NCBI GenBank assembly: GCA_015183035.1 | Contig: JACZZP010000009.1 | Span: 868,001 to 932,000, forward strand | Direction of reading: 5' to 3' | Length of the DNA stretch: 64,000 nt | Source: Meloidogyne chitwoodi | Taxonomy: Eukaryota; Nematoda; Chromadorea; Rhabditida; Meloidogynidae | Shown here: one piece after another, positions 33,611 to 47,062 of the stretch | Position numbering within the stretch: the first letter of the stretch is position 1 | Layout of the letters: each line of letters opens with the position of its first letter | Notes under the pieces: generated by a model | Told to the model about the DNA's origin: nothing | The model's database searches: none | What the model saw: only the letters and a program-made list of their open reading frames with translations | Translations under genes and position numbers: made by a program

Positions 33611-36600
33611 TTATTGACTGTGAGGATGTCGAATTCTTCGAGCTTAAAAAATAATAAAATTGAAAAAAAAATATTAAAAAAAATACGAATTCTTTCCAAA
33701 GGATCCAAAGCTGAGATAAATTGAGGTAACCAAATCTTTTTTTTTTATTAAAAAATATTTATTAAAAAAATAAAAATAAATTACTAAGGCATGTATTAGT
33801 CCAAAAATATTAACCAAAACTACTGTCTTTAAAAAATAAAAAATTAATTAATTTTAAAAATTAAAAAAAAAACTTGAAAAAATACTCGAACTAAATAAGC
33901 AGGAATCTAAAAAAATATTATTATTTTTTTTAATATTTAAAAATTAAAAAATACAAATGGAAGTGTAGTCATAGCCCATAAAGTAGAGCCACCTGCTTGT
34001 AAAACTGGATAACTAAAAGAAATAAAATAATAATTAATTATTTTTAATTTTCTTACCCAACAATAGAAAGTGTTTCAATTACTTTTTGCTTAAATAAAAA
34101 TATTAATTTAATTTAAAATAATTTAAAATAACTTCAGCAGTCATTGAAGAAGAACAACGATGATAACGATAACAAATATGAATTGAAAAATCAACAGCTA
34201 AACCAATTGCCATTATTATACCTTTTTAATTAATTTTTAATTAAATTAATTATTTCAATTTTATTTACATCCCATAGAAACAGAATCAAGTTCAGAACCC
34301 CAAAGACTGAAAAAATAAATTAAAAAAATTAATTAAATTAAAAGAAAAAACCAAAGAAATCCACAAACACCCATAGAAATTGAAATTAAAGAAAAAGACA
34401 TAACAAAAACAGATTGTTTATCAGGAAGAAAAAATAAAGAAATTAATGTCATTACTGCTACAGCAGAACCAACAGACTTTTTTTTTTAAATTAAAATTAA
34501 TTTTTATTTTAAAAAATAAAAAATACTTGCATAGATGAAGGTGCAATAGTTTTACGTTGATCAATCAGAAAAGGTGAAAAAATTCCAGCTAAAAAAGCTT
34601 TAAATTCTGAATATTCATTTAAAATAGTTCTCCATTTAAAAAGTTCAGTTTGACGTTTTTCCCATGAATTTAAACCATAAAAACTTGTTTGAAAAGTAAA
34701 AGCTTTAATACAAGGTTCTCCATCAAAAATAATATCATCTTTTATTTTAACCATTCCTTTTTTAAATATTTTTAAATTAAATTAATTTAAATATATTTTT
34801 AAACCTCTAAATTGTTGATAATCAAATTGTGAAAAAAAATTTCTAAGATGAAAACGTTTATAAAAATCTTTTTCATAAATAATTTCTGGAAAATCATTTA
34901 AATAAGATTGATATTCCCAAAGCTATTTTTTAAATTTAATTTAATTTAAATATTTAAATTAATTTACCCATAAATTAGTAGAAACTCTTCCAATACTATA
35001 ATTTGTATTTTCTAATCTAAAAACCATTTCATTAAATTTAGCTCTCTGTGAAGAATTTCTAAAATCTGGAGGATTTAAAATATGAATTGTTGGCATTACA
35101 TTATCAGCCCAAATATATTTATCTTTTTTTTTTAATTTAATTAAATTAATTAAAAATAAATAAATTACCAGCTAAATAAACAAATGTTTGTATTGGTGAA
35201 TTATCACGAATATATTTCTTTAATTTAAATTTAATTTAAATTAAAAATAAATAATTAAATACTTTAGGTGAAATATCTACTTTCATATTAATACAACCAT
35301 AAAATGAAAAAGAAATATATAAAATAAATATTATCCAACTAAAAGCTTTAATTTCTTTTTTAAGAATAAAAGGGCCAAAATATTCTTTAAAAAAACGATG
35401 CATTATTGTTGCTTTAAAAATAATAAATTTAATTTAATTAATTTAATTTTAAATATTTTTATTATTTTAATAAAATATTTAAAAATAATTTAATTAATTT
35501 AATTTACGTTCATGTAATTCATCTGTTAATCTTTTATTAATAACAACAGACTTTTCTTCAATAATTTCATTATTTTCAGTTATTTTTGTTGTTTTATTAT
35601 TATCTTCTTCTTTTTTATTCCAAAATCTTTAATTAAATAAATTAATTTAATTATATTTTAATAAATAAATAACCTAAAATATGCAGCCATTCCTCCCTTT
35701 TCTTCTTTCATTCCTCCATAAACCATTATTGAAGCAAAAAAGGTTATTTGATAAACTTAAATATCATTTATTTATTTTAATTAAATTAATTAAATACAAT
35801 AATCCATAGCTACACCAACAGCTGTCATTATACAAAAATCAGCTACTGCAGGTGTTGGAGATAAAAAATAACCAAGAGCTAAAAAAATAATAATTAAAAA
35901 TAAATAAATAAAACCAAAACATCCAAAATTAGTTAAAGAAGTAACAGTAATTGAAGCCCCAGCATCACTCATTGTAACACCCATACGACGTTCTAAAGAC
36001 CATCGAGGGTCTGTCATTCTCCAAGCACCAAGTAATAAAAAAGAATCTTTTTTAAATTAATTAATTAATTATCTTTATTTGTTAAAAATAAATTTAACCA
36101 TCAACTCCAACTGAAAAAAAAAGAAAAAATAAATAATTAAATTTTAAAATAATTAATTAACCTGCAAGAATTAAAAAAGGCATAGTACTTGAAACCTTTT
36201 TAAAATTAATTAAAAATTAAAAATAAATTAATTTAAAAATCTAACAGGATTAAAAGGAATTCCAGCAAAGAATATAATTCCAAAAGTAGCTCCTAAACTC
36301 AAACAAACACTTATAACACCAAAAAAAGCTTCAACAGGTTTTGATTTTCGAATATCTTTAGCTAAATTAGTAAAATAAACAAAAAACATTAATTGTAATG
36401 TTGCTGGTAAAACAAAAGGAATTGCTGTTTCAATTATTAATTTTAATTCATCATCCATTGCTTTTTCACTTTTTTTTAATAAATAAAATAAAATAAATTT
36501 TTTAAATAAATTAAATAAAAGAACGAAAAATTTATATAAATAATTTATTTAATTAAAATTTTATTTCCCCTTATTTATAAATTAATCTTTTTAAATTTAT

Positions 36601-38143
36601 TTTTAAATAATTTTTTCTTACTTGTGTGGAATAAATTTAATATCTGACTCCTTAAAAAAATTATTAAATATTTTTTAATATGTTAAAAAAATATTTTTAC
36701 CTCAGTTTTTGTATTCCAAAAATTATTTAAATAATCTCTGTAACGATAATAAGCAGATAAATTATCACCAGAATTTGCAAATGTAATAAACTTTTTATTA
36801 ATAAAAATATATATTTTATTAATTAAAAAATACAAACCCAATGAATTGTTAAAACCTTAGAAAATAAATTTAAAAAAATTAGAATTAATAAATATATTTA
36901 CTCTAGCCCCAACAATTTCATGTTTTAATCCAGTTACATTTACCTTTAAAAAAATTAATATATTATTTAATTTAATAAAAGATAAGTAAATAAATGAATA
37001 TTTAATTAAAAATGAAATAAATAAATAGTGTTATAAAAATATATTTATTTATTTATTTTAAAATATTTACTTACCCCATAAATAATATTACCAATATCTT
37101 TTGGTCTATTAAACAAATACCTAATTGAAAAAAATATTTTGAAATAATTTTAAATAATTTTTTACATAACAGGATAAGAAAGTTGAAGATTTGGATTATT
37201 TCTAGTTCCATTAATTCTAAATAAATTCTCTGCATGTTTTAACCAAATATTTAAACTTTAAATAAAATAAAATAATAATTTTATTAAAATTAAAAAATAA
37301 TTAACTCATTATTGCAATGTTCTTGTCCAGGATTTTTACGACAAAAATCTTCAAATATCCACTATATAATTAATTTTAAAATAATTAATTTTTATTAATT
37401 TACCTCTTCTCCACCCCATTCCATTTTAATATTCATCATTTCTTGAGTATAATGAAATAATTTAGATAAAATATCACTAACTAATAAATTCTCATATCTT
37501 TTATGAACAACATAAAAACGTAAAATATCATGATGTTGTGGACCAGATGAATCTTATAAAAATAAAAAAATTTTAAAGAAAATCTCTTGACTATCCTAAT
37601 TTGGAAATAAATTTAATATCTTACCACGTACACGTTTAACAGTACGTGCAAGTCTTCTTCGGGGAATATCTCTTAATTCGTTAGCAGTTTGTTGTGTAGA
37701 AATTTGATTTAAATGAGATGTGGCAATTAAAGATGGGGGTGGATCAACATCTAATTGTCCACCAGGAATTTGGTCATAAGCTTTTTGACTTTCAAATTCA
37801 AATCTTACTGGGGCATCCAATGGTACAAAAAGCTAGGAAATGTTAATAAAAATAATTAAGAACACAAATATATTACTTTATATAAATCCAAATTAATTTT
37901 CAAATAAACAATCCCTGGCACTGTTAACACTGTAAAGATAATCATTGCAATGAGAACCTTAAAATATAAATAATAAATAATGTTATTGATATTTAAGACC
38001 TTTCCTGGATGTCTGCCAATAAATTCTCCATAAGTACGAAAAGCTTCAGTAGTTAAATCTCCAAGTCTTTCACCAACACCTAATCGGCTAGATTTACTTA
38101 ATTGAAGTCGAGGGTTTATAACTGTTGATGTTGGGACAAACAT
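33611..38143 (-). CDS. Patched-related (PTR) family membrane protein with sterol-sensing domain
   Basis: PTR proteins are an expanded nematode family of RND-type permeases related to Patched, needed for moulting, secretion and cuticle shaping. From MFVPTSTVINPRLQL (38143) a cytosolic leader precedes TM1 (LIAMIIFTVLTVPGIVYLKI), then a long extracellular loop with Cys and WEWGGEEWIFEDFC-like sequence written as MEWGGEEWIFEDFCRK. The sterol-sensing block follows: TAIPFVLPATLQLMFFVYF, FFGVISVCLSLGATFGIIF, SSTMPFLILAVGVDDSFLL, then ASITVTSLTNFGCFGFIYL and the GVAMDYCIYQITFFAS segment. The second half repeats the fold, with VGSAVAVMTLISLFFLP, MGCIIMAIGLAVDFSIHICY and a GxxxDxx motif. About 25 exons, most introns pure A/T. 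The end is ARRIRHPHSQ at 33611. Which PTR it matches I cannot say. Confidence 0.9.
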
Positions 38144-38581
38144 TTTCTAATTTTTAATAAAACTTTTGAATAAATAAAAGAGATTTCAAACAAGAAAAAA
38201 TTAAATGTTAATATATCTGCAATCGATTAGAAAAGTATTGAAGAGATTTCCTTTTCTTCAAAATTCTAGGAAGATCTCTCCTCTCATTGTCGACTTCCTC
38301 CTAAGGCGCGATATTTGTAAATTCGCCAAATTCTTAGAAAAAAAAGAGAAGGAACTGTGTGAATGACCTAAATTTATAATTTTTCCCTTTCTTGAATTTT
38401 TCTTTTTTTTCATAGACAATTTTAATTTTAAAAAATAAAATTAATTAATTCATATAAATTCGCAAATAAATAAATCAAAAACTCGTAAATCATTTTAAAT
38501 ATTTAAAAAAATGTTTAAGGTTCGCTTTCAGTCTAAAAAAAGATAAACAAGAATTGAAAAATATTTAGTTCAATAATTCTT
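38144..38581. other. Spacer between XPO2 and the PTR gene
   Basis: The 438 bases hold the XPO2 3' end and the PTR upstream region, both minus. A less AT-rich patch (38270-38330, with cattgtcgacttcctcctaa and ggcgcgatatttg) stands out against the rest and may be PTR promoter sequence. No gene seen. Confidence 0.5.
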
Positions 38582-41500
38582 TCAAGCCATGATTGAATAT
38601 GCTCGGAGACAACTTAATAAACGAGCATTCAGACATCCCAAACTTTCTGGATTGCTTTGAGTAGCCATAAAAACAGCTTGGGCAAAGTGCTCTAAAAAGA
38701 CATTAAAATTAAATTCTATCCAATTTACTTATCTAAAGTAAATTTTGGAGAAAGTTAGATCAGAATTCATTAGAAAAAAAGTTTGCCCCACTAGCTCGTA
38801 AGTGGACCATAGACAAGCGGAGAAAAATTAAATTATTACTTTTTATGTTTATCACTTCAGCTGCAAAAGGCTCATTATGCTGCGCATTCATAAGTTTACA
38901 GTATGGATCGTTGTACTCCAATTCGTTTATTTCTCCCTCTTCAGGAACTCCAATTGGTTCGGGATCTACTTGTTTAGGTTTATGTTCAAACGCTTCAAGT
39001 AAATTAACAACAGCTTCAGTTATCAAAGCATAATTGTTCCTAAAAGTTTATTTTTTAACTTTTAAATAGTAAACAGTTCATTGAATTGAGTACGAGTAAG
39101 GAAAATGTCTCTGAAAGTCTTTTTGGTGGACTATGCAAAAAAAAAACAAAAAAACTCACCCAAGAAGTTGAATTGTTTCAGAAATTAATCTAGATGCTCC
39201 AATGACAATAATCCTTTTTTCGTCGTAAGTCGTAGTTTGTGGCATTCCTTTTAATTCAGGTAAGAGTATTCTCTCCACAAGCATATTAAAAATACCATTC
39301 TGAATTTGTTCAAGACTCTAAAAATTTAATATAATTTACTCAGTAATTTGAAAAAAATGTTACATTTGCTAAAGACAATCCTCCCTTTATAGCAGAATAA
39401 CGAAATATAAAAATGGTAAATTGTTTGGAGAATTTAGCCGTTTTGTTTTGATGCATCCGATTCAACATTGCAAGGAAAACGGCACCACTAGTCATTTTTT
39501 CGTATGTCTAAATATTTTAAGAATTAAACATTTATACCCAAACAAAAAGAACTAACATCCAAATGTGGAAGTAAAGAATTTGCTAAACGAAATCCATTCT
39601 GGTCATAAGCTTTTGAAGCAATGAGACGTTGAAAAATTGCCAAAACTTGATCAGAATATTCAGAACCAAATGGAAGTTGAGGAAGACAACGAATAAATGA
39701 CTCGAAAACTAAAATCAAAGCAGGAACATTTGCCGATCGTGCCCAGAAATCAGGGCGCAAAAGCGATGGAAAAAAGGCAATATAAGCATCTTGGCTTACA
39801 GACACATTTTTTTCACGTTCTTGTTTACTTTGCTCGAGTAAAAGAGCTTAAAAAGAGACTAAAATTATTGACAGAATTTTAATAAGACAAATTACCAATA
39901 AGCTGAAAAGCATAAGGTTTAAATTCAGCAACATCATTTTGAATTATTGATTCAACCATTGGAATAATATATTTATCCACACCTCCCTCAACTTTAACAT
40001 ATGCCTTAAAATGGAATATTGGAAAATAAAAAGGTTATAGATAAAAAATCTAACCTTTCTAATTATAATACAAATTGATTCAAACAAGAAATGAACAAGC
40101 AAAGGATTTTTAGGTACTCGAATAGCATCAACAACAATTTGCGAGAGTTTATTCAAATAGATATGAGCATTAGAACGAGACAAATCATCCTAAAATAATT
40201 AAGTGAATTTTTAAATGATTAAATTATTAAATATACATCCATAACAACAAATAATCGCATCAATGCTTTCATAATATAATGTGTCTCGTATCCATGAGGA
40301 GATTTGAAACAATCAAAAAGTCTTTCAATTGCCATTGCGAGTTGAAAGTTTGAAGCAGTAAATAGTGGATTCTAAATTTTTAATTTTATAAATATTTTAA
40401 CAAAAAAAGATCTTTCATACCTTAGAGTTTGGACATCGCATTAAAATGATACGTTCAATTGCATAGGAAACATAATAATGTAATATAAAATGTTTTGAAG
40501 AAAGAAAACGAAATATAGAACTTTCAAATTGACAATTTTCGCCAAGAAAACATTCAATAATTTGTTCAGTACTAAGCTGATTGCGAAATAGAACTAAATA
40601 TTTTAATGCATCACAACGTAAAATTGGCACTTCATTTATTGAACCAAAAAGCAAATCATGTCGAACATTTTGTTGGTAAAAATGATTTAAATCAATCTAA
40701 AATATTTTTTTTCAAAAGTTAATCCGTATTCAAACCAATTGTCGCGTTTCAGTTGCCCCACTTCGCGAAGTAGATCCTTTTGATGCAAGAGCACTGACCA
40801 AAAAATAAACAAGATCTTTAAAAACAAAGTTTTGTGCAGGATTTAATTTATATTTTTCAAGAAATTCTTGTATGACATTTGAGAGGAGAATACATAATTC
40901 TTGTTCAAAATGTTTACAGAGAGCACGCACAAACTCAACTGCACCACGTCGTCTAGTTTCCAAGTCGGAACCTAAAATTAAAAAAAAAAGTAAAATAAAG
41001 TAAATTATAAATAAATACCTTCGATATCACGTTTCAAAAATTCAAAAGGTTCATTCTCAAAAATTTCAAAGTCTTCTGGGCGTAAAGTTAAATTTTTTAC
41101 AATGACATTTTCGCAAATCGCTTTTAGTACTCCTTCATCACGAAAATATGGCAAATATTGCGGACGCTGGCATATAGCAGCGAGAAAACCCAATGCAGAA
41201 TTAACTAGTGCATCAAATCTTGTTTGAACAAAAAAATAATTTAACTAAATATTTATTTAATACCGAATCTTCCCATCAGCAAAAACAAGCAAATTCCATA
41301 CAGTAGCCATAAATCGCTGTGTATAAGGAACAAAACATTCCTCAAAACGTTGAGAAAACAAAGTAGCTATCTCACAAATTTCTGTGCAAAGTTTGTCGTG
41401 CTCTGTCGGATCTGTAGTAATTTGAGAACTTTGTTCAGGCAATTTAAGACTTAACATCTGTAAAAATCCTTCCATCCAGGGAGTAAGATTATCCTAAAAA

Positions 41501-42386
41501 TTATTTCAATTAGCTATTTAATTAAATCATTCAAAGACCTCAAAATATTCTGGGAGATCTTGTGAAATAAGCGAGTGATAAATTCTAGTCAGTTCTAACA
41601 CAATTTGAAGCCAAGAAACTTTGTCAGTTAAGCTAAGTTGTGTTCCTCCTTCCTGATCTGGAAGATAAAACTGCATTTTGGAAAAAAGTTGAGTTAACGG
41701 TTCTGCCACCTTAATATTATTTTTTATCTAAAAAAATATTTAATTCAAACATTTTGGACGACAAAAATAATTTCTCTCCATAATGAATCAGAACGCATTT
41801 CATGTCGATATCGACAAACCATTTGTTCCAATGTACCCAATGAGACAACAAGTTGGTCAAAATCTGTAGCTTTTTGCAAGTTCTCTGCGAGTAGTTGGAC
41901 AAGACGAGGCCATCTTTCAGGAAAATCAACTCGACTAACTTGACAAACAATTTCCGTTATAAGTGACCGCAGAAATGTAGGGACCTTAAGAAACATTAAT
42001 TATTAATATTTTAAAAATTAATGAAATGAACCTGAAACATTATTTCTAAAAGAGTATTTCTCAATTCTTCTCTTTCGCCATCAGCAATTGTTATATCTCC
42101 ATCCCCAGACCAATTGATTTTAACAAAATTCTTCAAAAAAATAGCTGCAGTATTGCGAATATGAGTTGGATAATTGGCATCACACAGGATTCGCAAGAGG
42201 ACACGAGCAAAACCTAAAAGATGTTAAACATAAAGTCCTAGACAAAAACCTTATAATTTTTTATAGCAAAGTACCTGGAACAGATGACTGTTGCATTAAA
42301 CCATCCTGTGCTTGTTTAACAGACTCGGGAGAAAGCGTTGCTTGAAGCAATCCAACTATTTGTTCAGTTGCTACCAAATTAGACAT
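38582..42386 (-). CDS. XPO2: Exportin-2 / CSE1L, importin-alpha re-exporter
   Basis: CSE1L (CAS) carries importin-alpha back to the cytoplasm with RanGTP. The protein is built from HEAT repeats throughout. From MSNLVATEQIVGLLQATL (42386) it shows the importin-beta N-domain block TAAIFLKNFVKINW, then VDFPERWPRLVQLL, RYRHEMRSDSLWREI, SQDLPEYFEDNLTPWMEGF, ICQRPQYLPYFRDEG, RRDIEGSDLETRRRGAVEF (vertebrate RRDLEGSDIDTRRRAACDL), RCDALKYLVLFRNQL, YAIERIILMRCPN, and FQRLIASKAYDQNGFRL, each a close match to CSE1. The end NPESLGCLNARLLSC is close to the stop at 38582. About eighteen exons and around 950 residues, the family size. It lies 153 bases downstream of TRMU, suggesting it is the last gene of a minus-strand operon. 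Confidence 0.95.
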
Positions 42387-42539
42387 TCTTACAAAACTAA
42401 TAAAATTCTAAAGTCCTTTTAATGATATATTGATCCATTTTTGGTATAAAGATAAAAACTTTAAAAAAATATTATTTAAAATCAAAGATTTTATGAAAAT
42501 ATCTAATAAATTCAAAATAATCTAACAATATAAATAGAA

Positions 42540-44389
42540 TTAATCAAGAGTTTCTGTTACTCTTTCAATTTCTGCACATCCTAAACATTCAGTCCCTGAA
42601 TAGAAAACGCATATCTGAAAAATAATAATAATTTGTATACAACATTTTAAATATAACCTGACCAGGCGCAAGAGCTCTCAAAGGATAATAAGGCTCAAGT
42701 TCAATATAATCAGAATATTGTAAGGGCTTTTCTGAAGAAACGTGTACTTTACATGGAACTGGAGAATGTGTTCGTTGAACAATAATCCTTAAAGGTTCTG
42801 TAATCCTTGAGTGTTGATTATGAATCAAATTTAGAAATTTTTCCGAAATTATATTTATTTTAGATACCACTGGAATTATTAATAAAAAATCAATATTTTA
42901 AATTAATTATTTTCTTACATATCTTTTTGGCATATAACTTAGGATTTGTATATCCTTCGCACTAAAAAAATAAAAATATTAAATATCAAAAAAGGCTAAA
43001 TATTTACCACATAAACAGTCTGTGTCAGTAAATCAAAATCAGCTACATAAAGAGCATCTCTAGACGAAAGTTGACCATGTAAAGAACAATTACCACCCTC
43101 AAGTCCATGAAAATTTATCCGTTTTCCAATCGTAAAATTGTGAATGCCATTATGTTTCACGTCAGAAATTATAGAACCAGTCTCAATGTCACAAAATTTT
43201 CCTTCCACTGGACTGATATAATTCAATAAAAATTGCTCAAATTTTTTCTTTTTTCCGATAAAACAGATGCCCATACTCTAAATATTCCATTTAATCTATT
43301 AAAAGCTAATTCATTAAATAAACCTCTCTTTTGCTAATAAATGGTGTAAGACCTGCATACTTGGCAATTTCCTTAACTTCAGATTTGTAAAGGGACCCAA
43401 CAGGAAACATTATATTCCTCAAATGGTCTTGAGTTAAGGTAGATAAAAAGAAAGTTTGGTCCTTTAACGGATCCTTGGCTCGATACAATTTTACTTGAAA
43501 AAAATAAAATTATACTAACATATATATTAGAGAACCTTTTTCGTTATCATCCGGAATATCAAGAAAATCACCAAGCGAGGTTCGAGCAAAATGACCAGTA
43601 GCAACATTAGAAATTCCAAATCTTTCTTGTACAGATTTGATGAACAATCCAAATTTCACAAATCTGATAGTATAATTAAAAAATAAAAAACTTATACTTT
43701 TTTTGAATCAATGGTACTTAAATATTATCTATGTACTCTAGATATCTTATACAATATTACAAAAAAGATAAACTAAATAAGACATATTTTGATACTAGTA
43801 AGTACCAAACTCACTTATTGCAATCATTGTCGGGAATAATAGTTCGACCCAAACGGCAATTCTCGATGAACTTTCTAAATAAAACAAATTTTAAAAGAAA
43901 ACAATTTCCATTTAACATACAAAAACACAATGTTCCAATATTCCTTCACAAAATTCATTACAAAAAAGTCAATTCCTAAATGTTCACATCTAAATAAATT
44001 AATTTAAATTTTATTTGCTCATTAGATGACAAACACACGGCGCGCATCAGCCAAATCCTTTGTACCAGCACAAGACTCTAAAAATTCAAAATTAATAATC
44101 AAACCATAAAAGAAATAACCTCTATTTTCATCCTGTGGATCCCAATTTACCTGCAAATAAATTATTTAGCAATTGTAAGTTGGAGTATAAACCATGTGAA
44201 CACCAATAACATTATAACCACGCTGTTTGAGCAAAAATGCACTAACCGCACTAAAATTTGAGTATAATACGAAAAAAATCGAATTGATATGATAATTAAA
44301 TTTTTAACAAAATATTCGAAAATAAATGACCAATTTCTATACCTGTCAACGCCTCCAGAGATTGCACATACTACATTTTTTAGCGACAT
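42540..44389 (-). CDS. TRMU: Mitochondrial tRNA-specific 2-thiouridylase (MTU1/TRMU)
   Basis: TRMU thiolates U34 of mitochondrial tRNAs for Lys, Glu and Gln. The start [16 protein letters not shown] carries the PP-loop ATP pyrophosphatase motif SGGVDS, split by an intron. Next are [50 protein letters not shown]-like [44 protein letters not shown], and the catalytic-Cys block [18 protein letters not shown]. The C-terminal beta barrel is seen in [10 protein letters not shown] and [19 protein letters not shown]. The end is [12 protein letters not shown] at 42540. There is no obvious mitochondrial presequence before the PP-loop, as is also true of some homologues. About ten exons. Spaced 131 bases from VPS45 upstream and 153 from XPO2 downstream. 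Confidence 0.93.
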
Positions 44390-44520
44390 TATTTCCAATA
44401 AATTATTAAACGATATCTTTTAAAAAATATATTAATATATATTATCCTTGATTAAGGATTGAATAGAATATAAAATGTAATAAAATCTGTATATTAATTT
44501 TAATATGAAATTTCGAATTT

Positions 44521-46869
44521 TTATGGAATTAATGACAAATCAAATGGTCCTTCACTTTTTCCACCATAATTATATTGCGCAAGTTGTGATATGAAACTAA
44601 AAATCATTAAAGACATATTACATAAGAATATAATATAATGAGTTTTTGAACGATTTATTTTTTAAATTAATATAAGAGTCAAAAGCTTTTAAATGAAAAT
44701 TAATTGGGAAAATACCTTTTAGTATTATGAACATAATTAGAACAAAGTACAACATGAAGAGAAGAAGATCCTGTTGATTGAGGTTGACCAATAATATTCA
44801 TACTTCTTTCATTCAATCGAGCTATAGCTGCACTCTCTTCAAAAGTAGCACCACCAATTATAAAAAGTATAATTTCATCAAAACGAGAACTTAAAAATAA
44901 TTAATTCTAATTAAAAATAAAAATTAGTTATACTTAATACAAGAAGAATCAGTAGAAGAAAAAGTAGATACAGGCAATCTTCCACGACTAACTGACTCAA
45001 TCAATTGTGTAATGTATGGCTCATGCTGTGTGTAAATGTTTTCAACACCTTTTAGACCTAAAAATATCAGAATACAAAAATTTTTTTTAAATTATCTACC
45101 TTTAATAAATTTTTTTGTCATTTCCATTGCTGATTTATTTCCAAATAAGTCGCTTTGCCGTTTTTTATGACCAGAATATTCTAATAATATCTTAACTAGC
45201 TGTATATTCCGATTTGAAATGCCACGCTGCCGTAACAAATCTAAAACTAAATTTAATGAATTATTGGTAGAGGATTCAAAACGAAGAGAATAAAGCATTG
45301 CCAGTCTAAGTGCATTCTTAAAGAATAAATTATTTATAATAAAATTAAAATTTACCAATTCAGTAGTTTTTGGATGTTGAAGTATTTTTTTAAGTGATTC
45401 TAAACAAGTTTGATGATCACAATTTGCAACAGCTATACTTTGCTCCAATTCAGATATTTCTAATAAATTCCAATCCGTTACAAAACGACTAAGTTCACCA
45501 ACCAATTGGACATGCTTGGAAATAGTACCTAATTTTTTTTAATATTTATTGTTGATAACACAAAAATTTTTGTAATAAATTAAAAAATTCTAAAGACAAA
45601 CAATGACGAAAACGATTAAAACAATTTCAAATAATCAAATTTAAAATCAAACCATTAAATATTAATTTTCTAATATAAACCTGTCATTTTTCTAAATTGT
45701 GGATATTGTTCCACAAATCTTTTCATGTCAACAATTGATTCTAGCTGTTGATGTGTTTTCGCCTTTTGTTGATAATCTGTCATTAAACTTTTTATATTCT
45801 GACCAATATCACCAAAGTTTGAATACATATTCTAAAATAGGTATGAATGTTAAATAATCGCATTTAGTAATTGACCTTTGAATAAAACTCGTCGTGATGA
45901 TGGCTCAAAATTAAATTCTTTTGTTCATCATTATTATCGTTCCCTAACTTTACATGATTGTTATGCATACCAATTAATTCATGCACCATTGCCTCATATG
46001 TCCATTGATTGAGTAATGGAGAAACAGGGTCCTTAAAAATAAAATAAAAAATAATCAAAATACTCACTTCGTTTCGATCGAGAATGACTAAAACAGCATC
46101 AGTTTTACACTGTTCAAATAATGTAACATCCTTTGTTTGTTGTTTTAATAATTCCTCAGCCAATCTTTGGGCATCGCTTGATGTTTTCTGGTACCTTTTG
46201 TTGAATTTATTAAATAAATTTATTTATTAACGAAACCTAATTGAAGGTTTTTTGTTTAAAGCAAGGCAAAAAGCTGTTAAACCCTGTAAACAACGTCTAA
46301 ATGCTGAAGACGAAAATAAGAATCCTTGAGAAGTGTAAGGATTTGCAATATCAAGTGTAGCGAGATATGGAGAGAGAGGAATAAAATCAGCATAGAATTC
46401 CCTGACTTCTTTAACAGTTTCCTGTTCATCTGAATCAGCCAATGTTTTCAAGTCAGCTTTCGAGATTATATTCGAAAAATCTGAAAATACGCTTTAAAAA
46501 ATATTTTTAATTTTTTAAAAATTATAATTCAACCTACATATATAATACTGTGTATATTTAGGAGATCGTAATTCATTAGACAAAAGTTTGATATTTTCAG
46601 GTGTTGGGCGTACAAAAACTATACATTTTAAAAATTTTATTGGCTCTCTAGTAACGCCAGAATCCAACCTTTCAAATAAAAATACTTCTTTTAACATCAT
46701 TTCACTTTGGGTATATGCACATGAAATAGTGGCAGTCTAAAAACAATTTAAAGTCAGTAAAACTAAAAAATAAAACCGTTTCTTTATCCATTAGTAACAA
46801 TTTCATCCCAGGGCCAGCTAATCTTAACATTTCATTAATATATTGCTGTGTAGTTAAAAAGGGATACAT
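44521..46869 (-). CDS. VPS45: VPS45, Sec1/Munc18-family SNARE regulator
   Basis: VPS45 binds syntaxin-type SNAREs on early endosome and TGN membranes. The start [15 protein letters not shown] (46869) matches the family start, and an acceptor (atttttag) lies 18 bases upstream. Motifs follow in order: [84 protein letters not shown] (in parts), [85 protein letters not shown] and a C-terminal [13 protein letters not shown]. About twelve exons. The two in-frame Met codons further upstream (MCCKLKM) have no counterpart in relatives. Flanked at 130-195 bases by same-strand genes, as in an operon. Identity very firm. Confidence 0.95.
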
Positions 46870-47062
46870 CTTCAATTTACAACACAACTAAAAATTTAAT
46901 CAGTTATATTTGTTATCCTAATTTGCAAAAATAAAAATAGGTAGTTTAATAATCTGTGAACAAAGTTTAAGTAAAATAAAAAAATATATGATTCATTCAA
47001 AAAAAATATTCAAAATTAATGAAACAATAACAGACATCCTAAAAATAAATTTCAATGAATGT

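Noticed and set aside
38582..42386. Exportin-1 (CRM1) as the identity of the exportin
   Set aside because: The blocks RRDIEGSDLETRRRGAVEF and FPERWPRLVQLL match CSE1/XPO2, and CRM1-specific NES-groove sequence is absent.
43731..43979. 82-codon plus-strand frame
   Set aside because: It is antisense to TRMU exons and introns, with biased composition; a shadow.
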